Translations under genes and position numbers: made by a program
Notes under the pieces: generated by a model
Databases searched by the model: none
What the model was told of the DNA's origin: nothing
Seen by the model: the letters and a program-made list of their open reading frames with translations, nothing else
Shown here: positions 27,073 through 37,096 of the stretch, in pieces
Position numbering within the stretch: the stretch's first letter is position 1
Layout of the letters: the number at the start of each line of letters is the position of its first letter
Assembly (NCBI GenBank): GCA_016710625.1
Contig: JADJVK010000002.1
Location: 124,001 to 188,000, forward strand
DNA length: 64,000 nucleotides
Reading direction: 5' to 3'
From: Saprospiraceae bacterium
GTDB taxonomy: Bacteria; Bacteroidota; Bacteroidia; Chitinophagales; Saprospiraceae

Positions 27073-27104
27073 AAAAGGGGAGCAAATTTTTTGCTCCCCT
27101 TTTT
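27071..27104. terminator. Bidirectional intrinsic terminator
   Basis: AAAAAGGGGAGCAA pairs with TTGCTCCCCTTTTT, giving a GC-rich stem flanked by A and T runs on both strands between the convergent genes ending at 27072 and 27106. Confidence 0.85.
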
Positions 27105-27105
27105 A

Positions 27106-27615
27106 TTATTTTACTTTCAAGACAGGGCTTAATTTATAAATTCCTGCTCCATCATCTTTTATGGATAATGCTGCATCAAAATCTATGGTCAAAGAATCTA
27201 ACGAATTCGCTAATTGCTTTCCAACCTTGATTTTTAATCCACTGTCACCACCACTAGGAATAGTTAATGGATAAACAACATCCTTTACTTTAATAGTATT
27301 TTTAGTACCTAATACAAATCGAATTTCTTTTACAATATTAGAAGTAGGATAAGTTCCAGTAGCCAATGGAGTCGTAACTCCATTTTGCAACTTTAATAAA
27401 TCATAAACTCCTGGTGTAGTTGATAAAGAGACCCAACCAGTCGAGTCATCTCTAAAATTCACTTTTACTTCATTAATTTCAACATTTACTTCTTGTGCAT
27501 CTATGGGACCATCAGTCAATAATACAGTAAGTTTTGTGCTGTCTTCTGTCTTCTTGCAAGACATTAAAAATGACAATGAAGCACCTAATACGAATAATAA
27601 CATAATTTTTTTCAT
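27106..27615 (-). CDS. DUF4382 family lipoprotein
   Basis: 169 residues. The N-terminus is a lipoprotein signal with lipobox LMSC (cleavage before Cys20). The rest matches the DUF4382 pattern: LTVLLTDGPIDAQEVNVEI near the start of the mature protein, then YDLLKLQNG and a closing DFDAALSI. The family is common in Bacteroidota as a surface or periplasmic lipoprotein of unknown function, possibly with a carboxypeptidase-regulatory-like fold. It is monocistronic and ends at the shared hairpin. The 287 nt between it and aroK hold no gene that I can support. Confidence 0.82.
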   Translation of the reverse strand: MKKIMLLFVLGASLSFLMSCKKTEDSTKLTVLLTDGPIDAQEVNVEINEVKVNFRDDSTGWVSLSTTPGVYDLLKLQNGVTTPLATGTYPTSNIVKEIRFVLGTKNTIKVKDVVYPLTIPSGGDSGLKIKVGKQLANSLDSLTIDFDAALSIKDDGAGIYKLSPVLKVK

Positions 27616-27902
27616 GAGATAAAGTTTTTATTTAAGACAATATTATAGGAATACCGATTACAATGCAATTTGAAACTACTTGTTTAACAGACAGTTAACT
27701 ATAATTAACAATTGTTAATTACTAAAAATCTCTTGAAATTCGATTGAAATGAGGACATTTAGGTAAGAAATAAAAAAACCGCCCCTCACTTCTGAAAAAC
27801 GGATTTATTCATAGAATATTAGCAATGTCGGCAACTATGCCGAAAAAAATAACCCTAGTTATTTTTTAAATTAGTTCCTTATTGCCTATATCCAATTTGG
27901 TT

Positions 27903-28463
27903 TCAAAACGCTGCACCACTTTCCAATTTTTTTTGAAGATGTGGCGTATTTTTTATGGATCCCAAAATGGAAACCAAATCTAAAATCATATTTTCTTGAT
28001 TATGAGGCTTATATTCGATGTCCGCCAATTCATAAAATGGTAATCTATTTTCAAATAAATCAAATAAAAAAGTTTCTAACTCCTCTTTGTCGAAAGTTTT
28101 CAATAATGGTCTTGTAGAAATACCATCGTTTTTTAATCTTTCTATAATAATTTTAATAGGAGTGTGGATGAAAATGGTCAACCCCACTCTATTCATCCAA
28201 TCAATTCCTTTAAAAAAACATGGTGTTCCTCCACCAGTTGCCATGATGAAATTATCGGCAGCACCAAATGACCTCAATGTCCTTGATTCGACGATTCTAA
28301 AACCTTCTTCACCAATATCTGCAAATATTTCTTTTATTGGTTTTTTCTCCGTTTTTTCTAATTCTTCATCTAAATCAATAAAATCTAGCCCCATTTTATC
28401 CGCTAACAAACGCCCACAATAGGTTTTGCCAGCCCCCATCATTCCTACTAAAAATATTCGCAT
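27903..28463 (-). CDS. aroK: Shikimate kinase
   Basis: 186 residues. Walker A is GMMGAGKTYCGR at residue ~7. The shikimate-binding DLDEELE and GFRIVESRTL segments follow, then ATGGGTPCF (the GGG loop) and the lid region STRPLL. The enzyme phosphorylates shikimate at O3 in aromatic amino-acid synthesis. It lies 15 nt downstream of the GH15 gene in the same direction and may be co-transcribed with it, although the two functions are unrelated. Confidence 0.94.
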   Translation of the reverse strand: MRIFLVGMMGAGKTYCGRLLADKMGLDFIDLDEELEKTEKKPIKEIFADIGEEGFRIVESRTLRSFGAADNFIMATGGGTPCFFKGIDWMNRVGLTIFIHTPIKIIIERLKNDGISTRPLLKTFDKEELETFLFDLFENRLPFYELADIEYKPHNQENMILDLVSILGSIKNTPHLQKKLESGAAF

Positions 28464-28478
28464 TGATTGGTATTTTAT

Positions 28479-30269
28479 TTAATCTATCAAATAATTAGGT
28501 TTGTTAATTTTCCTTGCAATACACATTGCAGCATTGATTAGCCCAACATGACTATAGGTATGTGGAAAATTTCCCCACTGTCCTCCCGTATTATCATGAA
28601 CTGTTTCACTCAAAAGCCCTAAGTGATTTGCAAATTTTAAGGTATTATCAAATAATTTTGATGCTTTCTCATGTTCGCCTATCGTTGCTAAAGCCTGAAT
28701 GTACCAAAAAGTACAGATTAATTTTGTAGATTCTGGTGCACCAAAATCATCTTGGTGACGATAACTATAGATTAATTCCGTTTTTTCAGAGAGTAAATCA
28801 TTTTCCAATTTCTCTACTAGTTGCCTTGCTTTTTCAGATTTTGGGTCTAAATAACCAAAATTGATTAATTGAAACAAACTTGCATCGGATTGTTGTATAC
28901 CAATGGCACTTGAATAGCTATTATTTTCATCATTATAGCAAGATTCTATTTTCACTTTAGCTTGAGCTATTAAGTTTTTAGCTTTCAGCATCATTTTTTC
29001 ATTTTCGATACTTTTTGCTATTTTGTATGCCGCATTACAACCTACCCAATGGGACAAAAAAGTATAACAATAATATTGTTCTGTGCCCAAAGAACTCCAA
29101 AGCCCTGTGTCTTTCTCATTGAAAATTTCTTCAATGATATCCAAACAGTTTTCAGCCATTATTTTCAAAGTGCTATCATCATTAATTGTAAATCTTTTAT
29201 CATCAAAAAATGGTAACAGCGTTACTAGAATTTGCCCATACACATGGTTTTGCTTTTTATTAAAAGTATCATTTCCAACTCGTACTGGTCGATTCCCAAG
29301 ATAACCCTTTAATGGAACAATTTTCTCTTTCTGAAATTTATCTAATGCTACTGGATAGAATTGATTGAATCGATTATCGTCGTTCAAAGCTATGTTTTCA
29401 ATGAAATTCACATAATCTTCAAGGATGGAAAAATGACTTAAATCATTGAGTGCCTTTATTGTAAAGTGTGCATCTCTTATCCAACAATACCGATAATCCC
29501 AATTTCTACCACTTCCTGGAAATTCAGGCAAACTGGTGGTAGTGGCGGTTACAATTGCTCCAGTATCTTGATATTGATGTAGTTTCAGCGTTAGAGCAGA
29601 GCGGATAATTGCTTCTTGATGGAAGGATTCCGTGGTCGTATTTTTTACCCATTGATGCCAATAACGAATGGTTTGCTGCAAATAATTTTCAGCAGAACTT
29701 TCCAAAGGAGCTTCTAAAGGAGCACCCCAAGTCAGCACTAAATATTTTTCGCTATTCAATACAAATGGCATTTCTTGATCCACATAACTCAAGGGAATAT
29801 TGGTCGTCAAACGAACTTGAGACTCCAAACCTTCAAAGCGAATATGGCTGCTTCCAAAAACTTTTTTTGTAACGATTTCACCATAATTTCCTACAGGTTT
29901 GCAGCTAACTCTGATTCTTGGTCTTCCCTTGATTGGGATAATTTTTCGAACCAACATCAATGGTTTGTAAAACCTTTCATATTGCCTGAATCGAGGTGCA
30001 AAATCAATTACTTTGTAAATCCCATCTTCACATTCAAAAATGGTTTCAATAATATTGGTGTTTTGTATATACTTTTGAGAAGAAGTAAAACCATCCCATT
30101 CTGGTTGGATAGAGAATCTTCCCCCTTTTTCTTCATCTAATAAACTGCCAAAAATGCAACTGCTATCAAATTTGGGCCAACACATCCAACCTATATTTGC
30201 TTTGTCGTCCACTAAAGCAGAATAGGCACCATTGCCGATAATGCCGTATTTATATTTATGATTGTTCAC
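28479..30269 (-). CDS. Glycoside hydrolase family 15 protein (glucoamylase/trehalase type)
   Basis: 596 residues, no signal peptide, so probably cytoplasmic. The N-terminal beta-sandwich is followed by an (alpha/alpha)6 barrel with the GH15 signature GSGRNWDYRYCWIRDAHF and a C-terminal region with the second catalytic acid expected near QDDFGAPESTKL. Bacterial homologues of this length act on trehalose, maltose or short alpha-glucans; the exact substrate is not determined by sequence. The start region (IGNGAYSALVDDKANIGWMCWP) is typical of the family. aroK follows after 15 nt. Confidence 0.9.
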   Translation of the reverse strand: MNNHKYKYGIIGNGAYSALVDDKANIGWMCWPKFDSSCIFGSLLDEEKGGRFSIQPEWDGFTSSQKYIQNTNIIETIFECEDGIYKVIDFAPRFRQYERFYKPLMLVRKIIPIKGRPRIRVSCKPVGNYGEIVTKKVFGSSHIRFEGLESQVRLTTNIPLSYVDQEMPFVLNSEKYLVLTWGAPLEAPLESSAENYLQQTIRYWHQWVKNTTTESFHQEAIIRSALTLKLHQYQDTGAIVTATTTSLPEFPGSGRNWDYRYCWIRDAHFTIKALNDLSHFSILEDYVNFIENIALNDDNRFNQFYPVALDKFQKEKIVPLKGYLGNRPVRVGNDTFNKKQNHVYGQILVTLLPFFDDKRFTINDDSTLKIMAENCLDIIEEIFNEKDTGLWSSLGTEQYYCYTFLSHWVGCNAAYKIAKSIENEKMMLKAKNLIAQAKVKIESCYNDENNSYSSAIGIQQSDASLFQLINFGYLDPKSEKARQLVEKLENDLLSEKTELIYSYRHQDDFGAPESTKLICTFWYIQALATIGEHEKASKLFDNTLKFANHLGLLSETVHDNTGGQWGNFPHTYSHVGLINAAMCIARKINKPNYLID

Positions 30270-30395
30270 GAAATAATTTTTTTGCTAAAATAAATTTAAA
30301 AAATGAATTAAATAACGAAATGTAAAAAATTATCATATTTTGTAAGAAATGAATAGTAATTTTACGACGAAAAAAAATTCAAAACCCTATTTGGT

Positions 30396-30899
30396 ATGAA
30401 AAAAGTGATATTTATTTCATTAATTGCATTTTTATCATGCAAAAATGATAAATCTGTTGAGAAAATTCAAGAGATCAGAACCCAACCTGGAGGGAATGCC
30501 GAAATGGTAAGAAATCCAGTGAGTATGGACAATGTTGATACGGTGAATGTAGCGAAAATATCTTTCAATGAAATGATATATGATTTTGGTGCTGTAAAAG
30601 AAGGAACAATTATCACACATCGATTTACATTCAAAAATACTGGCAAAGTTCCTTTGTTGATAGAAGATGCGAGGTCAACTTGTGGTTGTACTACAACTGA
30701 TAAGCCTTCTCACCCAATTACTCCGGGTGACACATCTAGTATTAATGTAATTTTTAACACCACTAATAAGGAGAATTTCCAAGTAAAACATGTGACAATT
30801 CTTGCAAACACTTATCCGTCAGAGACTTCTGTTTCCGTACAAGGGCAGATAATCAATAAAAATGGAAAGACTCAAAAACCTGATGCTAACAAAGAATAA
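30396..30899 (+). CDS. DUF1573 family lipoprotein
   Basis: 167 residues. A short signal with lipobox FLSC suggests a lipoprotein. The core has the DUF1573 (ASPM/SPD-2/Hydin-like immunoglobulin) pattern: YDFGAVKEGTIITHRFTFKNTGK, then ARSTCGCTTTDKP and IKPGD-like PITPGDTSSINVIFNT. The family is very frequent in Bacteroidota; function unknown. yajC starts 25 nt downstream and a GH13 gene follows, so the three are probably one transcript. Confidence 0.88.
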   Translation: MKKVIFISLIAFLSCKNDKSVEKIQEIRTQPGGNAEMVRNPVSMDNVDTVNVAKISFNEMIYDFGAVKEGTIITHRFTFKNTGKVPLLIEDARSTCGCTTTDKPSHPITPGDTSSINVIFNTTNKENFQVKHVTILANTYPSETSVSVQGQIINKNGKTQKPDANKE

Positions 30900-30924
30900 T
30901 TTTAAAAATAAAAAAATATAGTTT

Positions 30925-31236
30925 ATGATATTATTGCAAGCTGGAAATGCCATCACGTCTTTTTTACCATTAGTTTTAATGATTGTGGTATTTTATTTCT
31001 TTATGATTAGACCTCAAGCTAAAAAACAAAAAGAACAAAATGATTTCCAAAATGGTTTAGCAAAAGGCGATAGGGTAGTAACTGGCTCTGGTGTTTTAGG
31101 CAAAATCACCAAATTAGACGATAAAACTGTTACTTTAGAGGTGGATGCAAAAACATATATTCGATTTGCAAAATCTGCAATTTCTAAGGAAATGACTGAT
31201 GGATTGGCATCTGTGAATACCAATGATCATGTATAA
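30925..31236 (+). CDS. yajC: Preprotein translocase accessory subunit YajC
   Basis: 103 residues with a single N-terminal membrane helix (LPLVLMIVVFYFFMIRPQAKKQKEQ), immediately followed by the family motif MIRPQAKKQKE, then GDRVVTGSGVLGKITKLDDKTV. YajC associates with SecDF at the Sec translocon in the inner membrane. In Bacteroidota it commonly follows a DUF1573 gene, as here. Confidence 0.95.
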   Translation: MILLQAGNAITSFLPLVLMIVVFYFFMIRPQAKKQKEQNDFQNGLAKGDRVVTGSGVLGKITKLDDKTVTLEVDAKTYIRFAKSAISKEMTDGLASVNTNDHV

Positions 31237-31256
31237 TATTTAATTTTTAGAAGTTT

Positions 31257-32651
31257 ATGAGATTTTTCCAATTCCCATTATTACTAGTTTTTTTATCTAG
31301 TTTTATAAATGGGGCAATAGCTCAAAAACAAGCTGAAAAATATGATGCAAAATATTTACCAAAGCCATTTGTAGCATTAAAACATCCTGAGTGGAGCAAA
31401 AATGCAACGATTTACGAAGTAAATGTTCGCCAATTCACAAAAGAAGGCAATTTTAAAGCTTTCGAGGCACATCTTCCGAGGCTCAAAGAAATGGGTGTTG
31501 ATATCATTTGGTTGATGCCGATTCATCCCATTGGAGAAAAGAATAGAAAAGGGAAATTGGGAAGTTATTATGCTGTGAAAGATTATTTGGGCGTAAATCC
31601 TGAATTTGGGACTATGGATGAATTCAAATCTTTAGTGAAAAAAATTCATAGCATGGGGATGTATGTCATTATCGATTGGGTTGCCAACCATACTGCTTGG
31701 GATAATCCATTGGCAACCGAACACCCAGAATGGTACACTAAAACAAGGGAAGGCAATTTCCAACCTACTCCTTGGTATGATTGGGATGACATTATCGACT
31801 TAGATTATGACCACCCAGGATTGAGAAAATATATGACGGAAGCTTTGAAATTTTGGGTAAAAGAAGCAGATATCGATGGCTATCGATGTGATACAGGTGG
31901 ATTTATCCCGACTGATTTTTGGGACAATGCTAGAGCTGAAATGGATGCCATCAAACCAGTTTTTATGTTAGCAGAATGGGAATCGAGAGATTTGCACAAA
32001 AACGCCTTCGATATGACTTATGCTTGGTCGTTATGGGATAAAATGCATAATGCAACTGTAGGAAATAAAGGAATTGGCGGTTTGGTAGAATATATGGCTC
32101 ACGATGTGAACACTTTCCCAAAGGGTGGTTATCGGATGACTTTTACCGATAATCACGACAAAAATTCTTGGGAAGGAAATCAATTTTCAAATTTTGGTGC
32201 TGCTCTGCCTGCTTGCATTGTATTTACCGGTGTTGTGAATGGAATGCCTTTGATATATAGTGGGCAAGAAGCTGGTTTGGATCGTTCGTTAGCTTTCTTC
32301 GAAAAAGATGAAATTGTTTGGAAAAACCATCCAAATGCTGATTTGTTTAAAAGTGTTTTTAAATTAAAGCATGAAAATCAAGCACTTTGGAATGGAGATT
32401 GGGGAGGCGAAATGGTCAGAATTTACAGTGATAAAATGGATGAAGTAATTTCTTTTTCCAGAGAAAAAAACAATAATATTGTTATCCAAATTATCAATTT
32501 CACTAAGAAGCCTGTTAAAGTTAGATTGAATACAAAATATTATAAAGGCACCTACAAAAATTGGTTTACAAACAAAATGATTACCTTGAATGGGGAAGAT
32601 ACTATGGATCTAGCTCCATGGGAATATGTAGTTTTAGTAGGGAATAAATAA
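31257..32651 (+). CDS. Secreted alpha-amylase family (GH13) enzyme
   Basis: 464 residues with a signal peptide ending GAIAQ. GH13 motifs are in order: region I VIIDWVANHT, region II with the nucleophile in DGYRCDTGG, region III with the acid/base in FMLAEWES, and region IV in FTDNHDKNSW. The C-terminal beta domain ends the protein. The family cleaves alpha-glucosidic bonds in starch, maltodextrins or related glucans. The short length and lack of a carbohydrate-binding module suggest a periplasmic or outer-membrane-associated maltodextrin enzyme. It lies 20 nt after yajC and is followed by an intrinsic terminator. Confidence 0.93.
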   Translation: MRFFQFPLLLVFLSSFINGAIAQKQAEKYDAKYLPKPFVALKHPEWSKNATIYEVNVRQFTKEGNFKAFEAHLPRLKEMGVDIIWLMPIHPIGEKNRKGKLGSYYAVKDYLGVNPEFGTMDEFKSLVKKIHSMGMYVIIDWVANHTAWDNPLATEHPEWYTKTREGNFQPTPWYDWDDIIDLDYDHPGLRKYMTEALKFWVKEADIDGYRCDTGGFIPTDFWDNARAEMDAIKPVFMLAEWESRDLHKNAFDMTYAWSLWDKMHNATVGNKGIGGLVEYMAHDVNTFPKGGYRMTFTDNHDKNSWEGNQFSNFGAALPACIVFTGVVNGMPLIYSGQEAGLDRSLAFFEKDEIVWKNHPNADLFKSVFKLKHENQALWNGDWGGEMVRIYSDKMDEVISFSREKNNNIVIQIINFTKKPVKVRLNTKYYKGTYKNWFTNKMITLNGEDTMDLAPWEYVVLVGNK

Positions 32652-32670
32652 TATAGATTTATATATAGGT

Positions 32671-32712
32671 AAAAAAAAGATATGTATTCCTGAAAATACA
32701 TATCTTTTTTTT
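32671..32712. terminator. Intrinsic terminator, symmetrical
   Basis: AAAAAAAAGATATGTATT (32671-32688) pairs perfectly with AATACATATCTTTTTTTT (32695-32712) around a 6-nt loop, between the convergent GH13 and cutC genes. Confidence 0.8.
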
Positions 32713-32739
32713 GAATATCTATATGGTTTTCATGCTTTT

Positions 32740-33468
32740 CTATGCTAACTTGCTCTTAATCAATTGGATAGTTTCAATGTCGGTTTCATAATGCGATGCA
32801 TTCGAATCGGTATGAATAGAAAAATCGACGTTTGTTGTAACGTCCACATTTGATACAAATTTCTTTTGGGCAGTGAAATGTATTTCTTTTGCTTTCGAAA
32901 TATCCACCAGTTCTCTTACATTGTTTTCAGTAATTCCACTTCCTGGTAAAATAGTTATCCGACCATTAGATTTGGTTACAAGTTGTGCAATTAATTCTTT
33001 TCCTTCAAATGCTGTTGGCTCTTGTCCGCTAGTTAAAATTCTATTGTAACCTAGTTTAATCAAATCTTCCATTGCTAAAAAAGGATCCGGAGTTTGGTCA
33101 AAAACTCTATGACAAACTACTTCCATGTCACCAGCCAAACTTTTCATTTGTTGCATAAATGGTAAATTCAGTTGCCCATCTAATAGTTGAGCTCCAACGA
33201 CAATCCCATCCATTCCAATCATTTTACAAAATTCGATATCTCTTAATATCTCTTCCATTTCTGATTCTGAATAGTAGAAATCTCCACTTCTAGGCCTGAT
33301 TAGCACACAAATTGGTATTTGCAAATAATCTCTAGTTAGTTTCATTGCCCCATAGGAAGGAGTTAAACCGCCTAATGGCAATGATCCACAAAGTTCAATT
33401 CTATTTGCTCCCCCTTTTTGAGCATTTAAAGCAGAGGTATAAGATTGGGCACAAACTTCAAATATCAT
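32740..33468 (-). CDS. cutC: CutC family protein (copper homeostasis protein CutC-like TIM barrel)
   Basis: 242 residues starting MIFEVCAQS, followed by GANRIELCGSLPLGGLTPS, PICVLIRPRSGDFYYS, GIVVGAQL, VVCHRVFD and RILTSGQEPTA, all conserved in CutC proteins, which form TIM barrels. The family was named for copper tolerance in E. coli, but its direct role is disputed. It is a single gene, divergent from miaB. Confidence 0.93.
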   Translation of the reverse strand: MIFEVCAQSYTSALNAQKGGANRIELCGSLPLGGLTPSYGAMKLTRDYLQIPICVLIRPRSGDFYYSESEMEEILRDIEFCKMIGMDGIVVGAQLLDGQLNLPFMQQMKSLAGDMEVVCHRVFDQTPDPFLAMEDLIKLGYNRILTSGQEPTAFEGKELIAQLVTKSNGRITILPGSGITENNVRELVDISKAKEIHFTAQKKFVSNVDVTTNVDFSIHTDSNASHYETDIETIQLIKSKLA

Positions 33469-33562
33469 AAATTATTGTTTTAATTGTTTAAAGTTACAAA
33501 TTATTGGCCAAAATTATATAAGTTAATGCTGACAATTTGTCATTTCATTCTTCAAATTATCA

Positions 33563-33570
33563 TATATTTG
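33563..33570 (+). promoter_or_regulatory. -7 promoter box (TATATTTG) for miaB
   Basis: TATATTTG fits TAnnTTTG, 15 nt upstream of the ATG chosen at 33586. The nearest TTTG upstream is about 23 nt away, slightly longer than the usual spacing. Confidence 0.4.
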
Positions 33571-33585
33571 CAGCTTAATTTAAAA

Positions 33586-35025
33586 ATGATGATGTACGAT
33601 AGTAATCCAACCATACCTTCAACAGAAAAAGTTATTGACGAATCCCTTCAGGGTTCAGCTTATGGGAATGAATTGGATGTTGCCGATGTGGATTCGAAGA
33701 AATTTTATATCGAAAGTTATGGCTGTCAGATGAATTTTAGCGATAGTGAAATCGTCGCTTCTATTTTGTCAAAATCTGGATTCAAACCCACTAGAAATAT
33801 TGATAATAGCGATTTGATATTGATAAATACTTGTTCTATTCGAGAAAAGGCGGAAGAAACGGTTCGAAAAAGATTGAAAATTTTTGATGCTATCAAACAG
33901 CAAAAGCCAGGTTTAATGGTGGGTGTTTTGGGCTGTATGGCTGAAAGGCTCAAAAAGAAATTTTTAGAAGAAGAGCGGTTGGTTGATATTGTGGTTGGAC
34001 CAGATGCCTATCGAGATTTGCCCAATTTGATTGATAATGCTGCTGAAGGAGAGAAAGGGATTAATGTGCTATTGTCAAGAGAAGAAACTTATGCTGACAT
34101 TAGCCCCGTTCGATTAGATAATAATGGGATTTCGGCATTTATTTCGATCATGAGAGGTTGCGACAACATGTGTAGCTTCTGTGTGGTACCATTTACAAGA
34201 GGTCGAGAAAGAAGTAGAGATTCCTTTAGCATCGTTGCTGAAGCACAAGATTTATTTGATAAAGGATATAAGGAAATCACATTATTGGGACAAAATGTGG
34301 ATAGTTACAAATGGGAAAATCCAGAAACTAATGAGTTAGTTGACTTTGCTAACTTATTGGAAATGTGTGCTTTGGTGAGTCCAAAACTTCGAGTTAGATT
34401 TTCTACATCTCACCCTAAAGATATTACAGATCAGGTGTTATACACCATGAAAAAATATGACAATATCTGTAAATATATTCATTTGCCAGTACAAAGCGGA
34501 AATAGTAGAGTATTGGATTTGATGAATCGTACTTACGATAGAGATTGGTATATTCAGAAAGTGGATAGAATCTATGAAATCATGCCAGATTGTGCTATTT
34601 CTTCAGATATAATTGCAGGTTTTTGCTCTGAGACTGAGGAAGAACATCAAGATACCTTGAGCATCATGGATTACGCCAATTATTCTATGAGTTATATGTT
34701 TTTCTATTCAGAACGTCCCGGTACTTTAGCGGCAAGAAAATTAACAGATGACATTCCTTTAGAAACCAAAAAAAGAAGATTGCAAGAAGTAGTAGAAAAG
34801 CAACAAACTTTGTCACTACAACATAATTTGAAAGAGATAGGTAAAGTTTATGAGATTTTGATAGAAGGTGATTCTAAAAAGTCTGATTTAGATTTTAAAG
34901 GTAGAAATTCTCAAAATAAAATGACGGTTTTTCCTAAAATGGAACCTTATAAAAAAGGAGATTATGTGAAAGTGAAAATTTTAGAGGCTTCTAGTGCTAC
35001 ACTAAAAGGAGAAATCGTGCAATAA
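33586..35025 (+). CDS. miaB: tRNA-2-methylthio-N6-dimethylallyladenosine synthase MiaB
   Basis: 479 residues from the ATG at 33586; in-frame codons further upstream would add a hydrophobic leader and lie before the promoter box. The N-terminal MTTase domain binds a 4Fe-4S cluster through Cys in YGCQMN, NTCSIREKA and GCMAE. The radical SAM cluster is CDNMCSFCVVPFTRGRERSR. The C-terminal TRAM domain ends the protein. MiaB methylthiolates i6A37 of tRNAs. The stop is 1 nt before the start of the sigma-54 activator gene, a pairing seen in other Bacteroidota. Confidence 0.95.
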   Translation: MMMYDSNPTIPSTEKVIDESLQGSAYGNELDVADVDSKKFYIESYGCQMNFSDSEIVASILSKSGFKPTRNIDNSDLILINTCSIREKAEETVRKRLKIFDAIKQQKPGLMVGVLGCMAERLKKKFLEEERLVDIVVGPDAYRDLPNLIDNAAEGEKGINVLLSREETYADISPVRLDNNGISAFISIMRGCDNMCSFCVVPFTRGRERSRDSFSIVAEAQDLFDKGYKEITLLGQNVDSYKWENPETNELVDFANLLEMCALVSPKLRVRFSTSHPKDITDQVLYTMKKYDNICKYIHLPVQSGNSRVLDLMNRTYDRDWYIQKVDRIYEIMPDCAISSDIIAGFCSETEEEHQDTLSIMDYANYSMSYMFFYSERPGTLAARKLTDDIPLETKKRRLQEVVEKQQTLSLQHNLKEIGKVYEILIEGDSKKSDLDFKGRNSQNKMTVFPKMEPYKKGDYVKVKILEASSATLKGEIVQ

Positions 35026-35026
35026 T

Positions 35027-36318
35027 ATGGCAAGTACCAACTTACAATCTATTAAATTAAAATTTGGAATTATCGGAAATTCCAAAGCACTTGATGCTGC
35101 TTTGGACACAGCGGTAAGAGTTGCCAATACGGATTTGTCTGTTTTAATTACTGGCGAAAGTGGGGTTGGAAAAGAAGCTTTTTCAAAATAATCCATTCAT
35201 TAAGTTCACGAAAACACAACAATTTTATTGCTGTTAACTGCGGTGCAATACCTGAAGGAACCATCAACTCAGAGCTTTTTGGTCATGAAAAAGGTGCATT
35301 TACTGGAGCTACGGATGCCAGAAAAGGGTATTTTGAAACAGTAGATGGCGGCACTATCTTTTTAGATGAGATTGGGGAAATGCCCTTAGATACTCAAGCA
35401 TATTTATTGCGGATATTGGAAAGTGGTGAATTTATTCGAGTTGGTTCGAGTAAGGTGCAGTCCACTGATGTCAGAATCATAGCTGCTACCAATGTTGATT
35501 TATTTGAAAATATCAATAAAGGAAAATTTAGAGAAGATTTATATTATCGATTGAATACCGTTCCGATCCGAATTCCAGCTTTGAAAGAGCGAATAGATGA
35601 TATTCCCTTGTTATTCAGGAAGTTCGCAATTGATTTTTCTGAAAAATATAAAACGCCTAATTTGCAATTAGAAGAACAGGCAGTCCGATTATTACAAAGT
35701 TATCAATGGCCCGGAAATATTCGTGGATTGAGGAATTTGGTGGGACAGATGTCTATTTTGTCGGAGGATAAAATGATAAGTGCCGAAGATGTGTTGCATT
35801 TTATTCCCTCATTGACCAAAAGAAATTTGCCGTTAGGTCCATTGGGGGCTGAAGGGGAAAAAACTACTTTTCAAGAAAGAGAGATACTTTACAAATTGCT
35901 TTTTGATATGAAGCATGACTTGAATGAGTTAAAATCGCTCATTTTTGAGTTGATCAGAAATAACAATTTGAGAGTTCCTGATATGTCATTACTTCGACAA
36001 TTGCAAGGTCCATCATATCCTGTCCAAGAAAAAAATAATGACTTTAATAGTGTTGATCATCAGCCATTTATAGAATCTGACCAGTTTGATGATTTTAATG
36101 CTGACCAAAATAGCAAACCATTTATAGTGACTTCACCAAACGATAAGTCTTTTTCTAATATGGAAGTAGTAGAAGAGAATTTGAGTATTGAAGAAATGGA
36201 AAAAGAATTGATTCTCAAAGCTTTGAAAAAGCATGGCAATAGGAGAAAGGAAGCTGCGGATGATTTAGGAATTTCTGAAAGAACACTTTATCGAAAGATA
36301 AAACAATATGACTTGTAG
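35027..36318 (+). pseudogene. Sigma-54-dependent activator (AAA+ and Fis-type HTH) with one frameshift
   Basis: The frame begins at ATG 35027 (MASTNLQSIKLKFGIIG) and reads LITGESGVGKEAFSK into a stop at 35189-35191. Adding one base to the A run at 35185-35188 gives IIHSLSSRKHNNFIAVNCGAI and then the rest of a sigma-54 activator. Motifs are Walker A GESGVGKE, the GAFTGA loop (FGHEKGAFTGATDA), Walker B GGTIFLDEIGEMP and R-finger region, and a C-terminal Fis helix-turn-helix (KHGNRRKEAADDLGISERTLYRKI). No receiver or GAF domain is present at the N-terminus. The protein is otherwise intact, so the single lost base in a homopolymer is more likely a sequence error than decay. It is coupled to miaB. 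The long uninterrupted part is 35380-36318 and beyond. Confidence 0.85.
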
Positions 36319-36456
36319 TATTGTTAACAAAAAGTGATTCAATAGATTTAACCAATTTTAGGACAATTGATTCATTCTTATTCAAAATCTAATTGTGAGT
36401 AATTAAAGCATTATTAATTTGCTCATCTACTTTTCTATTCATCTTATAAATTGATA

Positions 36457-37089
36457 ATGAAAATATTATACATAATATTATTTTGTAGTATTCAGACATT
36501 TGCACAAGTTGCTGCTAATAGCGATGTTAGAAAAAATGAATTAATTGAGCAATGTTTAACTGTAATGGGCGGTAAGCAGGCTTGGGAGAATACTATTTGG
36601 GATAAATTCAATCAAGATGTAATTATTGAAAAAATTGGTAACACAAATCCTTACAAAATTTGGGTTAATCTAACTACAAAGCAGGGAAAAGCATTTGTAA
36701 ATAATACTTGGGTGGAGCATCCAGATTCGCTAAAGGTGTGGATGAACAAAGGTTATGAAATCTGGGTGAATGACGCTTACTGGTTGGTTATGCCATTCAA
36801 ATTAAAAGATAATGGTGTGAATTTGAAATATTTGGGATACAAGAAAAACTCAAAACAAGCTGATTGTGAGGTGATTGAACTGACATTTAATAATGTTGGG
36901 GTGACTCCAGAAAATAAATATCATATTTACTTCGACAATAATACTCATTTGATTTGTGAATGGTCCTATTTTGAAAAATTTTCAGATAATGAACCCAAAA
37001 TGACGACACCTTGGGAAAATTACCAAAAATATGGAAATATCCTATTTAATAGAGGTAAATTCAATTTAGACAATATTTCTGTTCGGTAG
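36457..37089 (+). CDS. DUF6503-like secreted protein
   Basis: 210 residues from the ATG at 36457 (a TTG two codons earlier is less likely). A signal peptide (MKILYIILFCSIQTFAQ) is followed by CLTVMGGKQAWENT, DSLKVWMNKGYEIWVNDAYWLVMPFKL, then NKYHIYFDNNTHLICEWSYF. This is the pattern of the DUF6503 family of exported Bacteroidota proteins, possibly a LolA-like half-barrel. Relatives that I recall have about 12-15 more residues (a WNFFG-type stretch) between WENT and IWDK; here they are absent without a frame change. Function unknown. Confidence 0.65.
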   Translation: MKILYIILFCSIQTFAQVAANSDVRKNELIEQCLTVMGGKQAWENTIWDKFNQDVIIEKIGNTNPYKIWVNLTTKQGKAFVNNTWVEHPDSLKVWMNKGYEIWVNDAYWLVMPFKLKDNGVNLKYLGYKKNSKQADCEVIELTFNNVGVTPENKYHIYFDNNTHLICEWSYFEKFSDNEPKMTTPWENYQKYGNILFNRGKFNLDNISVR

Positions 37090-37096
37090 TCTATTT

